From the NCBI GenBank assembly GCA_026645735.1, contig JAPKMT010000005.1:49568-113567 (forward strand): DNA of 64,000 nucleotides, read 5' to 3'. Made by a program: the position numbers and the translations under genes. How positions within the stretch are numbered: the first letter of the stretch is position 1; each line of letters starts with the position of its first letter. Positions 15,200 to 25,582 of this stretch are shown here, one piece after another. The stretch is from Flexilinea sp. (GTDB taxonomy: Bacteria; Chloroflexota; Anaerolineae; Anaerolineales; Anaerolineaceae). A model generated the notes under the pieces. The model was not told the origin of the DNA, did not search any database, and saw only the letters and a program-made list of their open reading frames with translations.

Positions 15200-17710
15200 A
15201 TGTTTCATAAAAACAGAGCTTTTTTCTATTACATCAGTTTATTTTTATTCAGTTTTGCTCTGAGCACCAATATTTTTTTCTCATCGCTTTTCTGGAAAAA
15301 ATGCACAATATATGAGAAGATACTGGAAGGAACAACCTTTCTCTTATTGTTTATTTTCGTTATTTTTTTAATACAGAAACTTGCCGCACCGTTTTTTTTG
15401 AATTGGGAAATCAGAAAAAAGTCTTTTTGGATTCTGATCTCTGGAATGTTATTATTCACTGCAGTGATCACCTGGTCGGACTTTTATTTTTTCCCCCATG
15501 CACTGCAGCCTCAAAATTTTCTCCAAATACAATACAAAAACTCCGAAACTGTTATTCATCCGTCTCTAACCATTTATACCTTTAATAAAAAGAATATTCC
15601 TGAAATTTTCAATGGAACAGAAGCTGGAATCCCGGGTTTTGCAGAACTGAAGAGAATCGATGATCAACAGATACTTGAGGGATCTACAAATTTTCGAGGA
15701 TATGCAGTGCTGGATATTCCAGTAAGAACCCGGGCATTGATTACATCGATACTTTGGAATGACGAGCCTGTCGATTTTTCGACAAATGACCGCCTCATAC
15801 TGCCCGCCTCCAACCAACTCCTTGCCAGACAGTCTCACACAATCCGATTCGTTACTCTCGTGCTCCTGGTTGCCAAATTTATTACGCATTTCTTGATTCT
15901 TGGGGCGGTAACAACCTTCATGCTTTTTACAATCGATCTTTTTACCAACCTGCAAATCATTAGATATTTTCGGAACTGGCAGCTGCTTTACTTATTTATG
16001 GCCGGATTGTTATGTTTTTCTCCGCAATTTTCATATCATGCCACGGAAAAAATCCTTTTTTTCGTCTGGACAATCAGCTGCTCCGTCCTGCTCCAACGCT
16101 GGAAAAACAGCATATCGACCGGTAAATATCAAACGAAGAAAATTCATTTTCTCTTGATTATTACTGCATTTATTCTGTCATTCCAGTTCTTTGGAAACCG
16201 CACTCTCATTCTTAACCAGACCTCAATATTGCTGCCAGCAGAAAATATCCTGTTTTTCATCACTGCAGCGCTGTGGTTGATTCCTTCCATTTTCTGTCTG
16301 CTGATTTTTCTGGAGCTGCTTTACGAAAAATCCAAAAAAAAATCCGAAACTGGGAATTTATTTCTGACATGGTTCTTGTTTTTCGGATTTTTCATCCTGA
16401 TCTTTGCTCTCTATCTGATCGCTTACAATCCTGCCATTTCATCCATGGACTCCCAGGGGCAGTGGTGGCAGGCTGTCGGTGAAACTCCGATCGATGATGC
16501 GCACACTCCATTTCATACCCTCTATCTGCGCTTTTTGATCGGAATTGTCCCGTCACCGCTGTTTATCGCGATCATACAAATACTCCTTTTTGCAGCGGTC
16601 AGCAGCAGTTTCCTGACCTGGCTGAATCAGCGAGGAATACCAAAGTATCTGCTCACATTCTTTGTCATTCTATTTTCAATCCTGCCAAATAATGGCCTCA
16701 GTGTGATTACTATTTGGAAGGACATCCCTTATGGAATTTCTTTTTTGTGGCTGACTCTGATTCTTTCCAGAATCGCCTCTGATCAGAAATCCTATCTCAG
16801 AAAAATTACGATCATTCCGGAAATAACTGTAAGCCTCTTATGTGTCTGTTTGTTCCGGTATAACGGACTGTTACCCGGATTAGCAGTAGCAATTTATATA
16901 TTAGTAACAGGAATCCGAAAAAGAAATACCAGACTGGTGATACCAGTTATCCTTTCCAGTTTGCTTTATTGGATCATTACAGGTCCGATTTACCGGTCTA
17001 TTCCTGTTATTCCGATTGAATTTGGGAAAAACACACTGGATCGCATCATGGTGAACGACATGATCGGAGTCGAACGCATCGGAGGAACACTTTCGGCGGA
17101 AACATCACAGCTTCTCAATCAGATCACAGGAAATTATCGCGATGTGCCCTATTCGCATTATGAAATCGATAACACCTGGAAACAAAATGCGGACTGGACG
17201 AGAATCGATAGCGGAACAATTCCCCTGTATTATGGCAAAACGATAGTTACTAATCCTGTTCACTTCCTGCGAACCTTTTTGTTAAGAACCGAATTCATCT
17301 GGGCAGTCAAACAAATCCCCTCAGGCGGGTTTATTGACAGTATTATCTGGAGGGATGCGGACATTTTTGGATTTCCCAGAATTGTAACCCCATTAATCGG
17401 TGTATTGGATGCCTTCTGTCAAACATCGATCCTGGATCCTTTCTTTATCTTTATTTGGAGAATTGGAATCCATATTGGCTTGATCATTACTGCCTGTATC
17501 TTTCTGGAAGCCAATCACCGCCGCAGTCTGATTTGGGCAGCGCTACCTTTCTGGATGGATCTTATTTCTCTGTCAGGTGTAACATTTCCATCTTATCGAT
17601 ATATTTGGCCAAATGAAGTGACCTCCGGATTCCTGCTGCTGTTTTTCGTAATACCATTACAAAATGATCAGAGTCTGCTCGATTGGGAAAAAAAATTTGA
17701 TTATCGATAA
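15200..17710 (+). CDS. Large polytopic membrane protein, GT-C/DUF6020-like
   Basis: 836 residues with roughly 14-16 hydrophobic segments. A central motif after the sixth or seventh helix reads YNPAISSMDSQGQWWQAVGE, then DDAHTPFHTLYLRF, which resembles the acidic first-loop motif of GT-C membrane glycosyltransferases and the DUF6020 family. A long non-membrane loop (about 610-690, RIMVNDMIGVERIGG) follows. Likely a role in cell-surface glycan assembly using a lipid-linked sugar; this is inference. No signal peptide other than the first helix. Confidence 0.6.
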   Translation: MFHKNRAFFYYISLFLFSFALSTNIFFSSLFWKKCTIYEKILEGTTFLLLFIFVIFLIQKLAAPFFLNWEIRKKSFWILISGMLLFTAVITWSDFYFFPHALQPQNFLQIQYKNSETVIHPSLTIYTFNKKNIPEIFNGTEAGIPGFAELKRIDDQQILEGSTNFRGYAVLDIPVRTRALITSILWNDEPVDFSTNDRLILPASNQLLARQSHTIRFVTLVLLVAKFITHFLILGAVTTFMLFTIDLFTNLQIIRYFRNWQLLYLFMAGLLCFSPQFSYHATEKILFFVWTISCSVLLQRWKNSISTGKYQTKKIHFLLIITAFILSFQFFGNRTLILNQTSILLPAENILFFITAALWLIPSIFCLLIFLELLYEKSKKKSETGNLFLTWFLFFGFFILIFALYLIAYNPAISSMDSQGQWWQAVGETPIDDAHTPFHTLYLRFLIGIVPSPLFIAIIQILLFAAVSSSFLTWLNQRGIPKYLLTFFVILFSILPNNGLSVITIWKDIPYGISFLWLTLILSRIASDQKSYLRKITIIPEITVSLLCVCLFRYNGLLPGLAVAIYILVTGIRKRNTRLVIPVILSSLLYWIITGPIYRSIPVIPIEFGKNTLDRIMVNDMIGVERIGGTLSAETSQLLNQITGNYRDVPYSHYEIDNTWKQNADWTRIDSGTIPLYYGKTIVTNPVHFLRTFLLRTEFIWAVKQIPSGGFIDSIIWRDADIFGFPRIVTPLIGVLDAFCQTSILDPFFIFIWRIGIHIGLIITACIFLEANHRRSLIWAALPFWMDLISLSGVTFPSYRYIWPNEVTSGFLLLFFVIPLQNDQSLLDWEKKFDYR

Positions 17711-17849
17711 GTGATTTCGATGATTAACCTTTAATAAATTTTATATTTGCAATAATTAATAAGGTTTGCCTGTCTTCCAAATGAAAAACACGCTATTTCC
17801 TCGATAGATTCGAAAAACAAATTGATATATCGCTTTTCCGGAAATTTGC

Positions 17850-17972
17850 CAGCGATCCGAAATTTGGAAAAGAATTCTTTGTTGTTCTTATGGTTTTGCG
17901 CTCCGCGCAAAACCATAAGAACAACAAATTCTCTTTCTTTATTCGGAAAGTCAATCCATATTTCGAACAGCA
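17850..17972 (-). mobile_element. MITE-like element, 123-bp copy J
   Basis: Left end CAGCGATCCGAAATTTGG, right end CCATATTTCGAACAGCA. Perfect 24-bp hairpin (17878-17901 and 17905-17928) with loop TCC; arm class GTTCTTATGGTTTTGCGC, as in copies C and O. Right-long, so reverse orientation. No clear flanking duplication remains. It lies between the membrane protein gene and uvrB. Confidence 0.82.
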
Positions 17973-18072
17973 GATGAAAGAAATTACACATCCGATAATA
18001 AAAATTGAATTCAATTTTCGTAGGAATTGCCGGGAAAATTTTGGAATAAATCACAACCAATCTCTTGCGCGT

Positions 18073-18078
18073 TATAAT
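18073..18078 (+). promoter_or_regulatory. Putative uvrB -10 box
   Basis: TATAAT 23 bp before the uvrB ATG. No good -35 match is seen at 16-18 bp, so the promoter is only half supported. Confidence 0.4.
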
Positions 18079-18100
18079 TATTAGTTCGGGAGATGACAAA

Positions 18101-20161
18101 ATGATATCTAAAAAATTTGAATTAGTTGCACCATATCATCCGATGGGTGATCAGCCGGAAGCAATTGAAGAACTGGTAGAAGGGATCCAGAAAGGATTAC
18201 GTCATCAAGTTTTGCTGGGTGCCACTGGCACCGGGAAGACTTTTACCATGGCGAATGTGATTCAGCAGCTCCAGATGCCTGCTGTTGTTATGGCACACAA
18301 TAAAACATTGGCTGCCCAGCTATACGCCGAATTCAAAGAATTTTTTCCACAAAATGCCGTGGAGTATTTTGTCTCCTATTATGATTACTACCAGCCTGAA
18401 GCCTACGTTCCGAGGCATGATCTTTACATCGAAAAAGAAACAGATACCAACGAAGAAATTGACCGTTTACGACTGGCAGCAACTGCCGCACTCTCCTCCC
18501 GCCCGGATGTAATTATTGTCGCATCGGTTTCGTGCATTTACGGTCTCGGAGATCCGGAGACATACAGCAAAACGGTCATTAATTTGACATCCGGAACCAT
18601 TAACCGCAGAAATGCGCTGCTCCGGAAGCTGGTCGAGAGTCAATATCAGCGCAGTGACATGGAGTTTCGTTCCGGTACCTTTCGTGTCCGTGGAGATACA
18701 CTCGAGATTTTTCCAGCTTATGAGGATCATGTTGCATATCGGATTTCTTTCTGGGATGATGAAATTGAAAAAATAACAGAGATTAATCCACTGACGGGAG
18801 AATTAGTGGCGGTTCTAAATGAAGTCTCCATTTTTCCAGCCAAACACTATATTGCGGAAGAAAGCCGTTTGAAACAGGCGATTCTGGATATTGAATCAGA
18901 ATTAGAAGAAAGAATCAAATTTTTTAAAGAAAATGAACAATATTTGGAAGCTCAGCGAATCGAACAACGCACAAAATTCGACATTGAAATGATCAAAGAG
19001 ACTGGATATTGTTCCGGCATCGAAAATTATTCAAGGCACATGGATCAACGTCCTGCCGGCAGTCATCCATGGACACTGATGGATTATCTGCCCTCCAATT
19101 ACCTCTTGTTCATCGACGAATCCCATATGACCATCCCGCAAATCAGAGGAATGTATCGCGGAGATCAAAACCGAAAAAGTGTTCTGGCTGAGTATGGTTT
19201 TCGTCTGCCCTCGGCATTAGATAATCGTCCGCTCACATTTGAAGAATTTGAAAAAGTGATGGGACACACGATTTACACCAGTGCGACTCCGGGGTCTTAC
19301 GAATTAGAACATTCGCAGCATACGGCAGAACAGATCATTCGCCCGACCGGTTTGCTGGATCCGGAGGTGGAAGTCCGTCCAATTCAAGGACAAATAGACA
19401 ATCTGATTGCCGAAATACGCAAACGTGTTGCCGTTAACCAGCGTGTTCTCGTCACGACGCTGACTAAAAGAATGGCAGAAGATCTTTCTGAATATTTAAA
19501 AGACAATGATATTAAAGTGCACTACCTGCACTCGGAGGTTGATACGCTCGAAAGAATTGCCATTCTGAGGGATTTGCGGACAGGTATTTACGACGTGATC
19601 GTCGGTATCAATCTACTGCGGGAAGGGCTCGATCTTCCGGAAGTTTCTTTGGTAGCCATTCTGGATGCGGACAAAGAAGGATTCCTGCGCTCAGGGGTAT
19701 CGCTGATACAAACGATTGGACGTGCAGCAAGGAACGTGGATGGAAGAGTTATCATGTATGCAGATAAGATCACAGATTCGATGCGCTTTGCGATTGATGA
19801 AACAAACCGCAGGCGGAAAAAACAACAGGCTTATAACGAAAAACATCAGATTCAACCGATGAGCATTATCAAGGGAATCTATGATATTTCTGCACGGCTG
19901 ACTATGTCCAGTGAAATTGCAGAAGACAAAGCCGATTATCAATCCATGCGCAAAGGTCTTCCCAAAAATGAATTAAAACATACGCTTGCTGAGATGGAAA
20001 GAGAAATGAAAGAAGCCGCCAAAAATCTCGAATTTGAGAAGGCGGCTGAGTTACGGGATCAGGTTTATGAATTGAGAGGTCTGCTGGCTGATTTATCCAA
20101 TGCAGCCCCCTGGAAACGTGCAAAACTGCTGGCCGGAGAAATTGATCTGGAATCAGAATAA
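18101..20161 (+). CDS. uvrB: Excinuclease ABC subunit B
   Basis: 686 residues, the damage-verifying helicase-like subunit of nucleotide excision repair. Walker A GATGTGKT is near residue 40, the beta-hairpin [12 protein letters not shown] near 90-105, helicase motifs FIDESHMT and TIGRAARN follow, and a C-terminal UVR motif ([20 protein letters not shown]) should contact UvrC. Start ATG 18101 has GGGAG upstream; the 12-codon extension lacks this. uvrA and uvrC are not in the window. It is convergent with the HEAT gene, with a 9-bp gap. Confidence 0.98.
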   Translation: MISKKFELVAPYHPMGDQPEAIEELVEGIQKGLRHQVLLGATGTGKTFTMANVIQQLQMPAVVMAHNKTLAAQLYAEFKEFFPQNAVEYFVSYYDYYQPEAYVPRHDLYIEKETDTNEEIDRLRLAATAALSSRPDVIIVASVSCIYGLGDPETYSKTVINLTSGTINRRNALLRKLVESQYQRSDMEFRSGTFRVRGDTLEIFPAYEDHVAYRISFWDDEIEKITEINPLTGELVAVLNEVSIFPAKHYIAEESRLKQAILDIESELEERIKFFKENEQYLEAQRIEQRTKFDIEMIKETGYCSGIENYSRHMDQRPAGSHPWTLMDYLPSNYLLFIDESHMTIPQIRGMYRGDQNRKSVLAEYGFRLPSALDNRPLTFEEFEKVMGHTIYTSATPGSYELEHSQHTAEQIIRPTGLLDPEVEVRPIQGQIDNLIAEIRKRVAVNQRVLVTTLTKRMAEDLSEYLKDNDIKVHYLHSEVDTLERIAILRDLRTGIYDVIVGINLLREGLDLPEVSLVAILDADKEGFLRSGVSLIQTIGRAARNVDGRVIMYADKITDSMRFAIDETNRRRKKQQAYNEKHQIQPMSIIKGIYDISARLTMSSEIAEDKADYQSMRKGLPKNELKHTLAEMEREMKEAAKNLEFEKAAELRDQVYELRGLLADLSNAAPWKRAKLLAGEIDLESE

Positions 20162-20170
20162 ACCGGATTT

Positions 20171-21433
20171 TCAGAAAAGCTGGGATTCCTCATCCGATTC
20201 ATCATCCACCCAACCATCCTCTTCATCGATCAGGTTGGATTCCTTTGATAAATCTTCAATTATACGAAAATGAGCCCAATCCAAATCGTGGTCATTTTCA
20301 TCATGTAAATGGATATTCGATGTGGAATTTTCGTCTTCTTCATCATCGAGCCGCTGTGGCAGATCCTCAATGCGCTGACGAATCAGCACCAGGTAATCTT
20401 CCTCATCCGAGCCATCGTCATCCTCTGCATCCTCTACGGATTCTTCAGATTCCAGAAAAGGCTGAAATTCCGGTTTGTTAAAGTTTTTTTGCGAAAACTC
20501 ACACAGATCAAGGTTATCTCTGGCTTCATCAAAGAGATCCATCATGTCCGTTTCATTCGCAAAAACTTCTTCCAATTCTTCGATGACTTCGCGAACTTGA
20601 TTGCCGCCGATTTGAGATATCGCTAAAATCGCCGCATCTAATACATCATTTTCAAGTTCATCAAAATTTGTCAGCAATCGCAGAATAGGCTTTACCGTCT
20701 TTTGAGATTGAATCAAACCGGCTGCTTTGATTGCTTCCACTTGAACGTTCGGATTGGGATGATCAATGAAATCAATAATCTTGCCAGCCCATTTTTTATT
20801 TAGGGAATGCTGTACTGCTCTTAAACCCGCAATGACATTTTCTTCTTTTGTGCTTACCAGGGCAGATCTCATCAAATCCGATACCAGCGGATGATCCATG
20901 TAAGCCAGAGATTCCATAACGCGTAACCGGATTCTCTCATCCGGATCCTGATTTAATGCTTCCAATGCAGTAAGGATTTTCTTTCCCTCTTTTTCGGGAA
21001 TATCCTCCATCTCGATATTAATGACAAATTGCCCCAAAATCTCAATGGCAGATTGCCGGACATCCGTGTCCGGATCGTTTCTGGCGATGTCAATTACTTT
21101 TTTTAAAAACGATGATCTGCGGCATTCGACCATCAACCCTAAAGCATAGCTTCGCACAGCCGGATCGATGTCATTCAGTCCAAAATCCCCCATCATTGAA
21201 AAGTCGACCAGCATGTCATCATGAGACAACAAATACAATCCTTCAAAGAGGGATTCCCTGGTTTCCTCATTCACTTGCGGCCAGATTGTTTTCAGACTTG
21301 TCAGGTTTTCATCGCTCAGATCTGAAAAACGGTACAGGTCTTCTTTTCGAATTGCCTGAATACCTTTAGAAAGTGCCGTAAAAATATCCGCAATCGGTTT
21401 CTCATTTTTCTTGTTTCTCTGGTGTTGCATCAT
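20171..21433 (-). CDS. HEAT-repeat protein with acidic tail
   Basis: 420 residues. Repeated helical pairs of HEAT/PBS type span about 50-315 (for example DPDTDVRQSAIEILGQF, DPDERIRLRVMESLAYM, NPNVQVEAIKAAGLI). The last ~110 residues are highly acidic (EDAEDDDGSDEEDY, then DEEDENS and DLDWAHF) and probably disordered. It starts 6 bp after the RseP stop, with AAAAAGGA as ribosome site, so it is in an operon with the site-2 protease. A protein-binding scaffold is likely; partners are unknown. Confidence 0.7.
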   Translation of the reverse strand: MMQHQRNKKNEKPIADIFTALSKGIQAIRKEDLYRFSDLSDENLTSLKTIWPQVNEETRESLFEGLYLLSHDDMLVDFSMMGDFGLNDIDPAVRSYALGLMVECRRSSFLKKVIDIARNDPDTDVRQSAIEILGQFVINIEMEDIPEKEGKKILTALEALNQDPDERIRLRVMESLAYMDHPLVSDLMRSALVSTKEENVIAGLRAVQHSLNKKWAGKIIDFIDHPNPNVQVEAIKAAGLIQSQKTVKPILRLLTNFDELENDVLDAAILAISQIGGNQVREVIEELEEVFANETDMMDLFDEARDNLDLCEFSQKNFNKPEFQPFLESEESVEDAEDDDGSDEEDYLVLIRQRIEDLPQRLDDEEDENSTSNIHLHDENDHDLDWAHFRIIEDLSKESNLIDEEDGWVDDESDEESQLF

Positions 21434-21439
21434 TCCTTT

Positions 21440-22573
21440 TTATCCATTCGACAACATAAAAATATCTTTAAACATAATCACTGCCATCAGGATCAGTAAA
21501 CAAACCATTCCGATTGCATTGAAATAGTATTCGAATTTATCCGGTAATTTTTTCCTGAAAATCAGCTCCGGAATGAGAAATAAGATTCTTCCTCCGTCTA
21601 AAGCGGGAATCGGGAATAGGTTGGTTACACCCAAAGCAATGGAAATAATCGCAAAAAAGCTGAGTCGATTCAACCACGGGGAGGCAGCGTCACTGGCAGT
21701 TCTGCGCTCCGATGGAGCGCCTTCTTCGATTCTTTCCGCTTCACGTTGTTCCTGTTCAACCACAATTTGCTCATCCATCTTGGCTGCATCCTGGTAAAAC
21801 GTGAACATACCCACCGGACCGACAATCGATTCTATGCCCATCTGAACTTTGCCTGATATCAGTTGACCAATACCGATTAAGTATTGGCGAATCATCGAGA
21901 TAGTTTCGGAGGCAGCTACGGAAATACCCTCACCGATCGTATAATCCTCCATCGGATAGGTGATGACAATCCCCATCGGACCTCGATCCTCTGCATGATT
22001 GCTGACCGGGGTCAAAGATAGTACCTGTGACTCACCGTTTCGGTTTATCTCAATTGTGATTTCTTTGTCCAAATGCAGATCCACATAATCTGTCACAACT
22101 GAAAAAGCATTAACCTTCTGATCACCTATTTTTACGATTTGATCACCAATTTTCAATCCTGCATTTTCAGCCGGCGATGACGCTTCAATGCGGTCAATTA
22201 AGACAGTACTTTGATTGGGATATCCAATCTGCATGAAACAAACAGCATATATGACAAAGGCTGTCAGCAGGTTCATCATCGGTCCGGAAATATAAATCAG
22301 AAACTGTTTCCAGGGCTTTGCTGATTTAAATCCTCCGCTGGAGCCATCGTTTTCGAACTCTCCTTTTGGTTTTACGAAAGCGCCAAAAGGTAACCAGTTT
22401 AATGAGAATAAAGTCCCCCCCCAGGTAAAGAGTTTAATCATGCGGGGAGGCAAACCAATTCCAAATTCTTCGATTTCTACTTTAAACAGTTTCCCTGCCA
22501 AAAAATGTCCGAGTTCGTGCAGAAAAACCATCACTCCAAAAGCTATAATAAATTGTGCAATGATAATCAACAA
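21440..22573 (-). CDS. rseP: Membrane-embedded site-2 zinc metalloprotease
   Basis: M50 family, 377 residues. HELGHFLAGK is the zinc-binding motif in the first helix, a PDZ domain lies in the middle (ASSPAENAGLKIGDQIVKIG), and LFPIPALDGGRILF is the second active-site motif near the C-terminus. The loop between TM segments has an extra charged segment (EQIVVEQEQREAERIEEGAP). It cleaves membrane-bound anti-sigma factors or signal peptide remnants. I place the start at the TTG at 22573, preceded by AGGAAGG; the frame extends 18 codons further with no ribosome site. Followed by the HEAT gene. Confidence 0.85.
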   Translation of the reverse strand: MLIIIAQFIIAFGVMVFLHELGHFLAGKLFKVEIEEFGIGLPPRMIKLFTWGGTLFSLNWLPFGAFVKPKGEFENDGSSGGFKSAKPWKQFLIYISGPMMNLLTAFVIYAVCFMQIGYPNQSTVLIDRIEASSPAENAGLKIGDQIVKIGDQKVNAFSVVTDYVDLHLDKEITIEINRNGESQVLSLTPVSNHAEDRGPMGIVITYPMEDYTIGEGISVAASETISMIRQYLIGIGQLISGKVQMGIESIVGPVGMFTFYQDAAKMDEQIVVEQEQREAERIEEGAPSERRTASDAASPWLNRLSFFAIISIALGVTNLFPIPALDGGRILFLIPELIFRKKLPDKFEYYFNAIGMVCLLILMAVIMFKDIFMLSNG

Positions 22574-22724
22574 GTTATCCTTCCTGATTTCAGACGTTGA
22601 AAAAAAAGTTCGGTTGTTCCTTATCAAGGAATCAACTGCTTTTTTATCATTACTGATTTCAATTTTCGATCCAATTCAATTTTTTATAAAAAAATATGCT
22701 TTTTCGAATCAATTTCATGCATTC

Positions 22725-22844
22725 CAGTAATTCGAATTTTTAAAAGATCTTTTGAAAAAAAGAGAAGCCTTGTTGCTATTTCATTTCTACACAGAGTACA
22801 GAAAGCACAACAACAATGGATCCTCTCAATATTTCGAATCGCTG
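22725..22844. mobile_element. MITE-like element, copy K with altered core
   Basis: Ends CAGTAATTCGAATTTTTAAA and CAATATTTCGAATCGCTG. The core keeps the outer arm TTGTTG/CAACAACAA but the centre (TCATTTCTACACAGAGTACA) is unlike the GCGC-loop class. Flanks CATGCATTC/TATCCACTC match 6/9. It is one of two copies upstream of murA. Confidence 0.6.
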
Positions 22845-22905
22845 TATCCACTCCATTTCACTTTTATTTTACACTGAAATAATTAGAGAAAAATCAGAAT
22901 ATACA

Positions 22906-23028
22906 TAGGAATACGAAATATGAACCAACCTTTCGAATCGATCGAGAAAAAATGTTATTGTGTTGTTTTTGGGCTTCGCGCAAAAACAACACAATAACAA
23001 ATACTTCTTCGCATATTTCGATTTGCTA
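22906..23028 (+). mobile_element. MITE-like element, 123-bp copy L
   Basis: Ends TAGGAATACGAAATATG and CATATTTCGATTTGCTA. The hairpin pairs 22953-22974 with 22978-22999 (22 bp, one G-G mismatch); the arm TGTTATTGTGTTGTTTTTG shows a compensated change relative to copy A. Flanks GAATATACA/TAATATATA match 7/9. Forward orientation. Confidence 0.82.
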
Positions 23029-23274
23029 TAATATATACGATTCGAAATAAGGGAGGTGATTTCTTTTTTCATTCAAAAAACTATCTAAACATTTAATTTT
23101 AAAGAATGCACTCGTTATCCACCAATAAAAAAACAATCATATAGGTACTTTTAATACCGGGAAAGGAAGCAATTTTGTCTTTTCTGTTGATCGTAATCCA
23201 ATTCTCATAAAGCGCTGTATGCGTATTAAAAAAAGTTGTCTAAAGTTATCGATCTTTTCATAACAATCGTATTC

Positions 23275-23304
23275 TTGAATCTCCAATCAGGTATAGGCTA
23301 TAAT
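23275..23304 (+). promoter_or_regulatory. murA promoter
   Basis: TTGAAT (23275-23280) and TATAAT (23299-23304) with an 18-bp spacer, 34 bp before the ATG. The ~760-bp gap before murA holds two MITE-like elements and this promoter; nothing else was recognised. Confidence 0.7.
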
Positions 23305-23338
23305 TGAACGCAATATCAAGAGAGGTCAAGGAATTTCT

Positions 23339-24622
23339 ATGCTGGACTCATTCACGATTGAAGGCGGTGTTCCACTTCGAGGAGAAGTCACACCGTCAGG
23401 AAACAAAAATGCAGCTCTTCCCCTGATGTGTGCGCCATTATTAACCGATGAACCGGTAATACTGCACAATATGCCGGAAATCCGGGATATCATTGCAATG
23501 CGAAAATTGATTGAAAGTCTGGGTGTTACATTTGAAGAGTTAACCCCTCATACATGGAAAATTCATGCCAAAGAAGTACGGCCTTCCGATCTGGATCCTG
23601 ATCTGTGCCGAAATGTACGTGCTTCCATTTTACTGGCAGGACCGATGTGCAACCGCTGCGGAGGATTGATTCTTCCTCCTCCCGGTGGTGATGTCATTGG
23701 ACGCCGCCGTGTTGACACGCATATTCTCGCTCTGTTAAAACTGGGAGCAAATGCATATTACGATCGGCAATACCATTTTGAAGTCACCGGCCGTTTAAAA
23801 GGCACAGAGATTTTGATGGATGAGGCCAGTGTGACTGCGACTGAAAATGCAATCATGGCTTGTGTCCTTGCCGAAGGAACATCTATCCTGCGCAATGCGG
23901 CTTCTGAACCCCATGTTCAGGAACTCTGCCATTTACTTAACCTGATGGGAGCAAAAATCAGCAATATTGGGTCCAACGTCCTGAACATTGAAGGTGTTGA
24001 CAAATTGCATGGTGCTGAATTCACCATCGGGCCGGATTATCTGGAAGTCGGGAGTTTTATAGGTGCCGCTGTTGTGACACATGGTGAGATACTAATCCGA
24101 AATGCCGGAATAAAATACCTGGACATGGTAAAACTGGTTTTTAATCGTTTAGGCATCAACTGGAATGTCATCGGCAATGATATTCTGGTACCGGAAAATC
24201 AACGACTGATTATCGATCCAGATATTGGTGGTGCCATTCCTGAGATCAGTGTCATGCCATGGCCGGCTTTTCCATCGGATCTGATGAGCATTGCCATCGT
24301 AATCGCCACTCAAGCCCAGGGCAGTGTACTGTTTCATGACTGGATGTATCCAAGTCGCATGTACTTTACGGATAAATTAGTCGGTATGGGAGCTCAAATC
24401 GTCCTTTGCGATCCGCATCGCTGCATCGTTCAGGGGCCGACACGCCTCTATCCGGAAAAGCTGGAATCACCGGATATCCGTGCAGGTATGGCCTTGCTGC
24501 TGGCAACATTGGTGGCTCCCGGACAATCTGTCATCCGTAACATCCGCCAGATCGAACGCGGTTATGAGCGGGTTGACGAAAAGCTGCGCGCTCTCGGTGC
24601 GCGAATTGAACGATCTGCCTGA
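23339..24622 (+). CDS. murA: UDP-GlcNAc enolpyruvyl transferase with Asp in active loop
   Basis: 427 residues. Catalyses the first committed step of peptidoglycan synthesis (enolpyruvyl transfer from PEP to UDP-GlcNAc). SGNKNAALPLM near residue 21 supplies the catalytic Lys/Asn, and CRNVRAS follows. The mobile loop reads PPPGGDVIGRRRVDTH, so the residue at the position of E. coli Cys115 is Asp118. Asp-type MurA enzymes (Mycobacterium, Chlamydia) are naturally insensitive to fosfomycin. The ribosome site is weak but AAGGAA lies 8 nt upstream. It implies that this organism makes at least some murein precursor. Confidence 0.95.
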   Translation: MLDSFTIEGGVPLRGEVTPSGNKNAALPLMCAPLLTDEPVILHNMPEIRDIIAMRKLIESLGVTFEELTPHTWKIHAKEVRPSDLDPDLCRNVRASILLAGPMCNRCGGLILPPPGGDVIGRRRVDTHILALLKLGANAYYDRQYHFEVTGRLKGTEILMDEASVTATENAIMACVLAEGTSILRNAASEPHVQELCHLLNLMGAKISNIGSNVLNIEGVDKLHGAEFTIGPDYLEVGSFIGAAVVTHGEILIRNAGIKYLDMVKLVFNRLGINWNVIGNDILVPENQRLIIDPDIGGAIPEISVMPWPAFPSDLMSIAIVIATQAQGSVLFHDWMYPSRMYFTDKLVGMGAQIVLCDPHRCIVQGPTRLYPEKLESPDIRAGMALLLATLVAPGQSVIRNIRQIERGYERVDEKLRALGARIERSA

Positions 24623-24630
24623 TAATGTCC

Positions 24631-24662
24631 GTGCATGTGTTTGAAACACATGCACTTTTTTT
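24631..24662 (+). terminator. Intrinsic terminator of murA
   Basis: GTGCATGTGT (24631-24640) pairs with ACACATGCAC (24646-24655), followed by TTTTTTT. It begins 8 bp after the stop codon. Confidence 0.9.
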
Positions 24663-24766
24663 AATATTCTCATTTTTAGCATCTTCCACTGCAGAAAATT
24701 TCTTCAAGCGAATTACAGCGTGAAGTTTTGTTCTTTCGCGTCGAAAAAGAAAAATGACGAATAAAA

Positions 24767-25582
24767 TCAGCAGTTTCCATGATATGGACAACAAAAACAT
24801 TTGCCATAACGGGACGCCCGATTGGTTTTGCGAATAGATTCAATCAGATGATACCCTTGCTGGATCCTTGATAATCCAATAGTCCAATTCTCTGTATTCA
24901 AGCGTACGCTTTCTCTCTGAAATGCAGGCTTTCTGATCCGATCGAGGTGATTAACCCAGCGGTAATGATCGTAATAAAACTCACACGTCACATCACCATA
25001 CGTACGTCGAATATACTCCACGTAAATCATCATCTGCAGTTCATCCTGCGGAAAAAAATTTCTTCCTGTTTTATGATCAACAAGGATAAATTTATCTCCG
25101 CGCCGCACAATCAAGTCTATGACTCCGACAACCGGAGGCAGTGCGGGATCAACGATCATCGAGAATGCTTTTTCTACAGCTACGACTTCACAATCCTGCC
25201 AGCAATTCTCAAGATGGATCCGGAATGCATTTTGCAGTTGCTGCTGAGGCTCGCCATCATAAGAACTGGCAATCATCTGCAGTGCAGCTGTCTTCGAACC
25301 GTTGTGCGGATCCGCTCCCGATCTATAGAAAGAGGCAAGACATTGATGAAACAACCTGCCTTTCGTGAAATACTCCGGCACCGGTTCCAGTGGCTGCATG
25401 CGGATGTATTGAAGCCAGAATCGATGCTGACAAAACTCAACTGTAGAAATTTGACTGTAACTTAAGTGTGGAATTGCTTCCTCGCGAAGCACATCTGCGA
25501 ACCGGTCGCTGTCGTTTCCCAGTCCGTCGATCACTGCCTGAATTTTTTGCTGAATTTCTTCCGACCGGTTGAATAATGTCAT
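24767..25582 (-). CDS. RecB/Cas4-like PD-(D/E)XK nuclease with Fe-S cysteines
   Basis: 271 residues. Core motifs: KGRLFHQCLASFY (G-x-x-x-H), then GVIDLIVRRGDKFILVDHKT, i.e. the D...(D/E)-x-K active site, then QDELQMMIYVEY. One N-terminal Cys (C51, EFCQHRFWLQY) and a C-terminal cluster (C262, C264, C265, C271 in KCFCCPYHGNC) match the one-plus-three cysteine arrangement that holds a 4Fe-4S cluster in Cas4 and AddB. No cas genes, CRISPR or helicase neighbours are present, so an orphan DNA-end-processing exonuclease is the likely reading. Start ATG 25582 has only a weak ribosome site. Confidence 0.8.
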   Translation of the reverse strand: MTLFNRSEEIQQKIQAVIDGLGNDSDRFADVLREEAIPHLSYSQISTVEFCQHRFWLQYIRMQPLEPVPEYFTKGRLFHQCLASFYRSGADPHNGSKTAALQMIASSYDGEPQQQLQNAFRIHLENCWQDCEVVAVEKAFSMIVDPALPPVVGVIDLIVRRGDKFILVDHKTGRNFFPQDELQMMIYVEYIRRTYGDVTCEFYYDHYRWVNHLDRIRKPAFQRESVRLNTENWTIGLSRIQQGYHLIESIRKTNRASRYGKCFCCPYHGNC

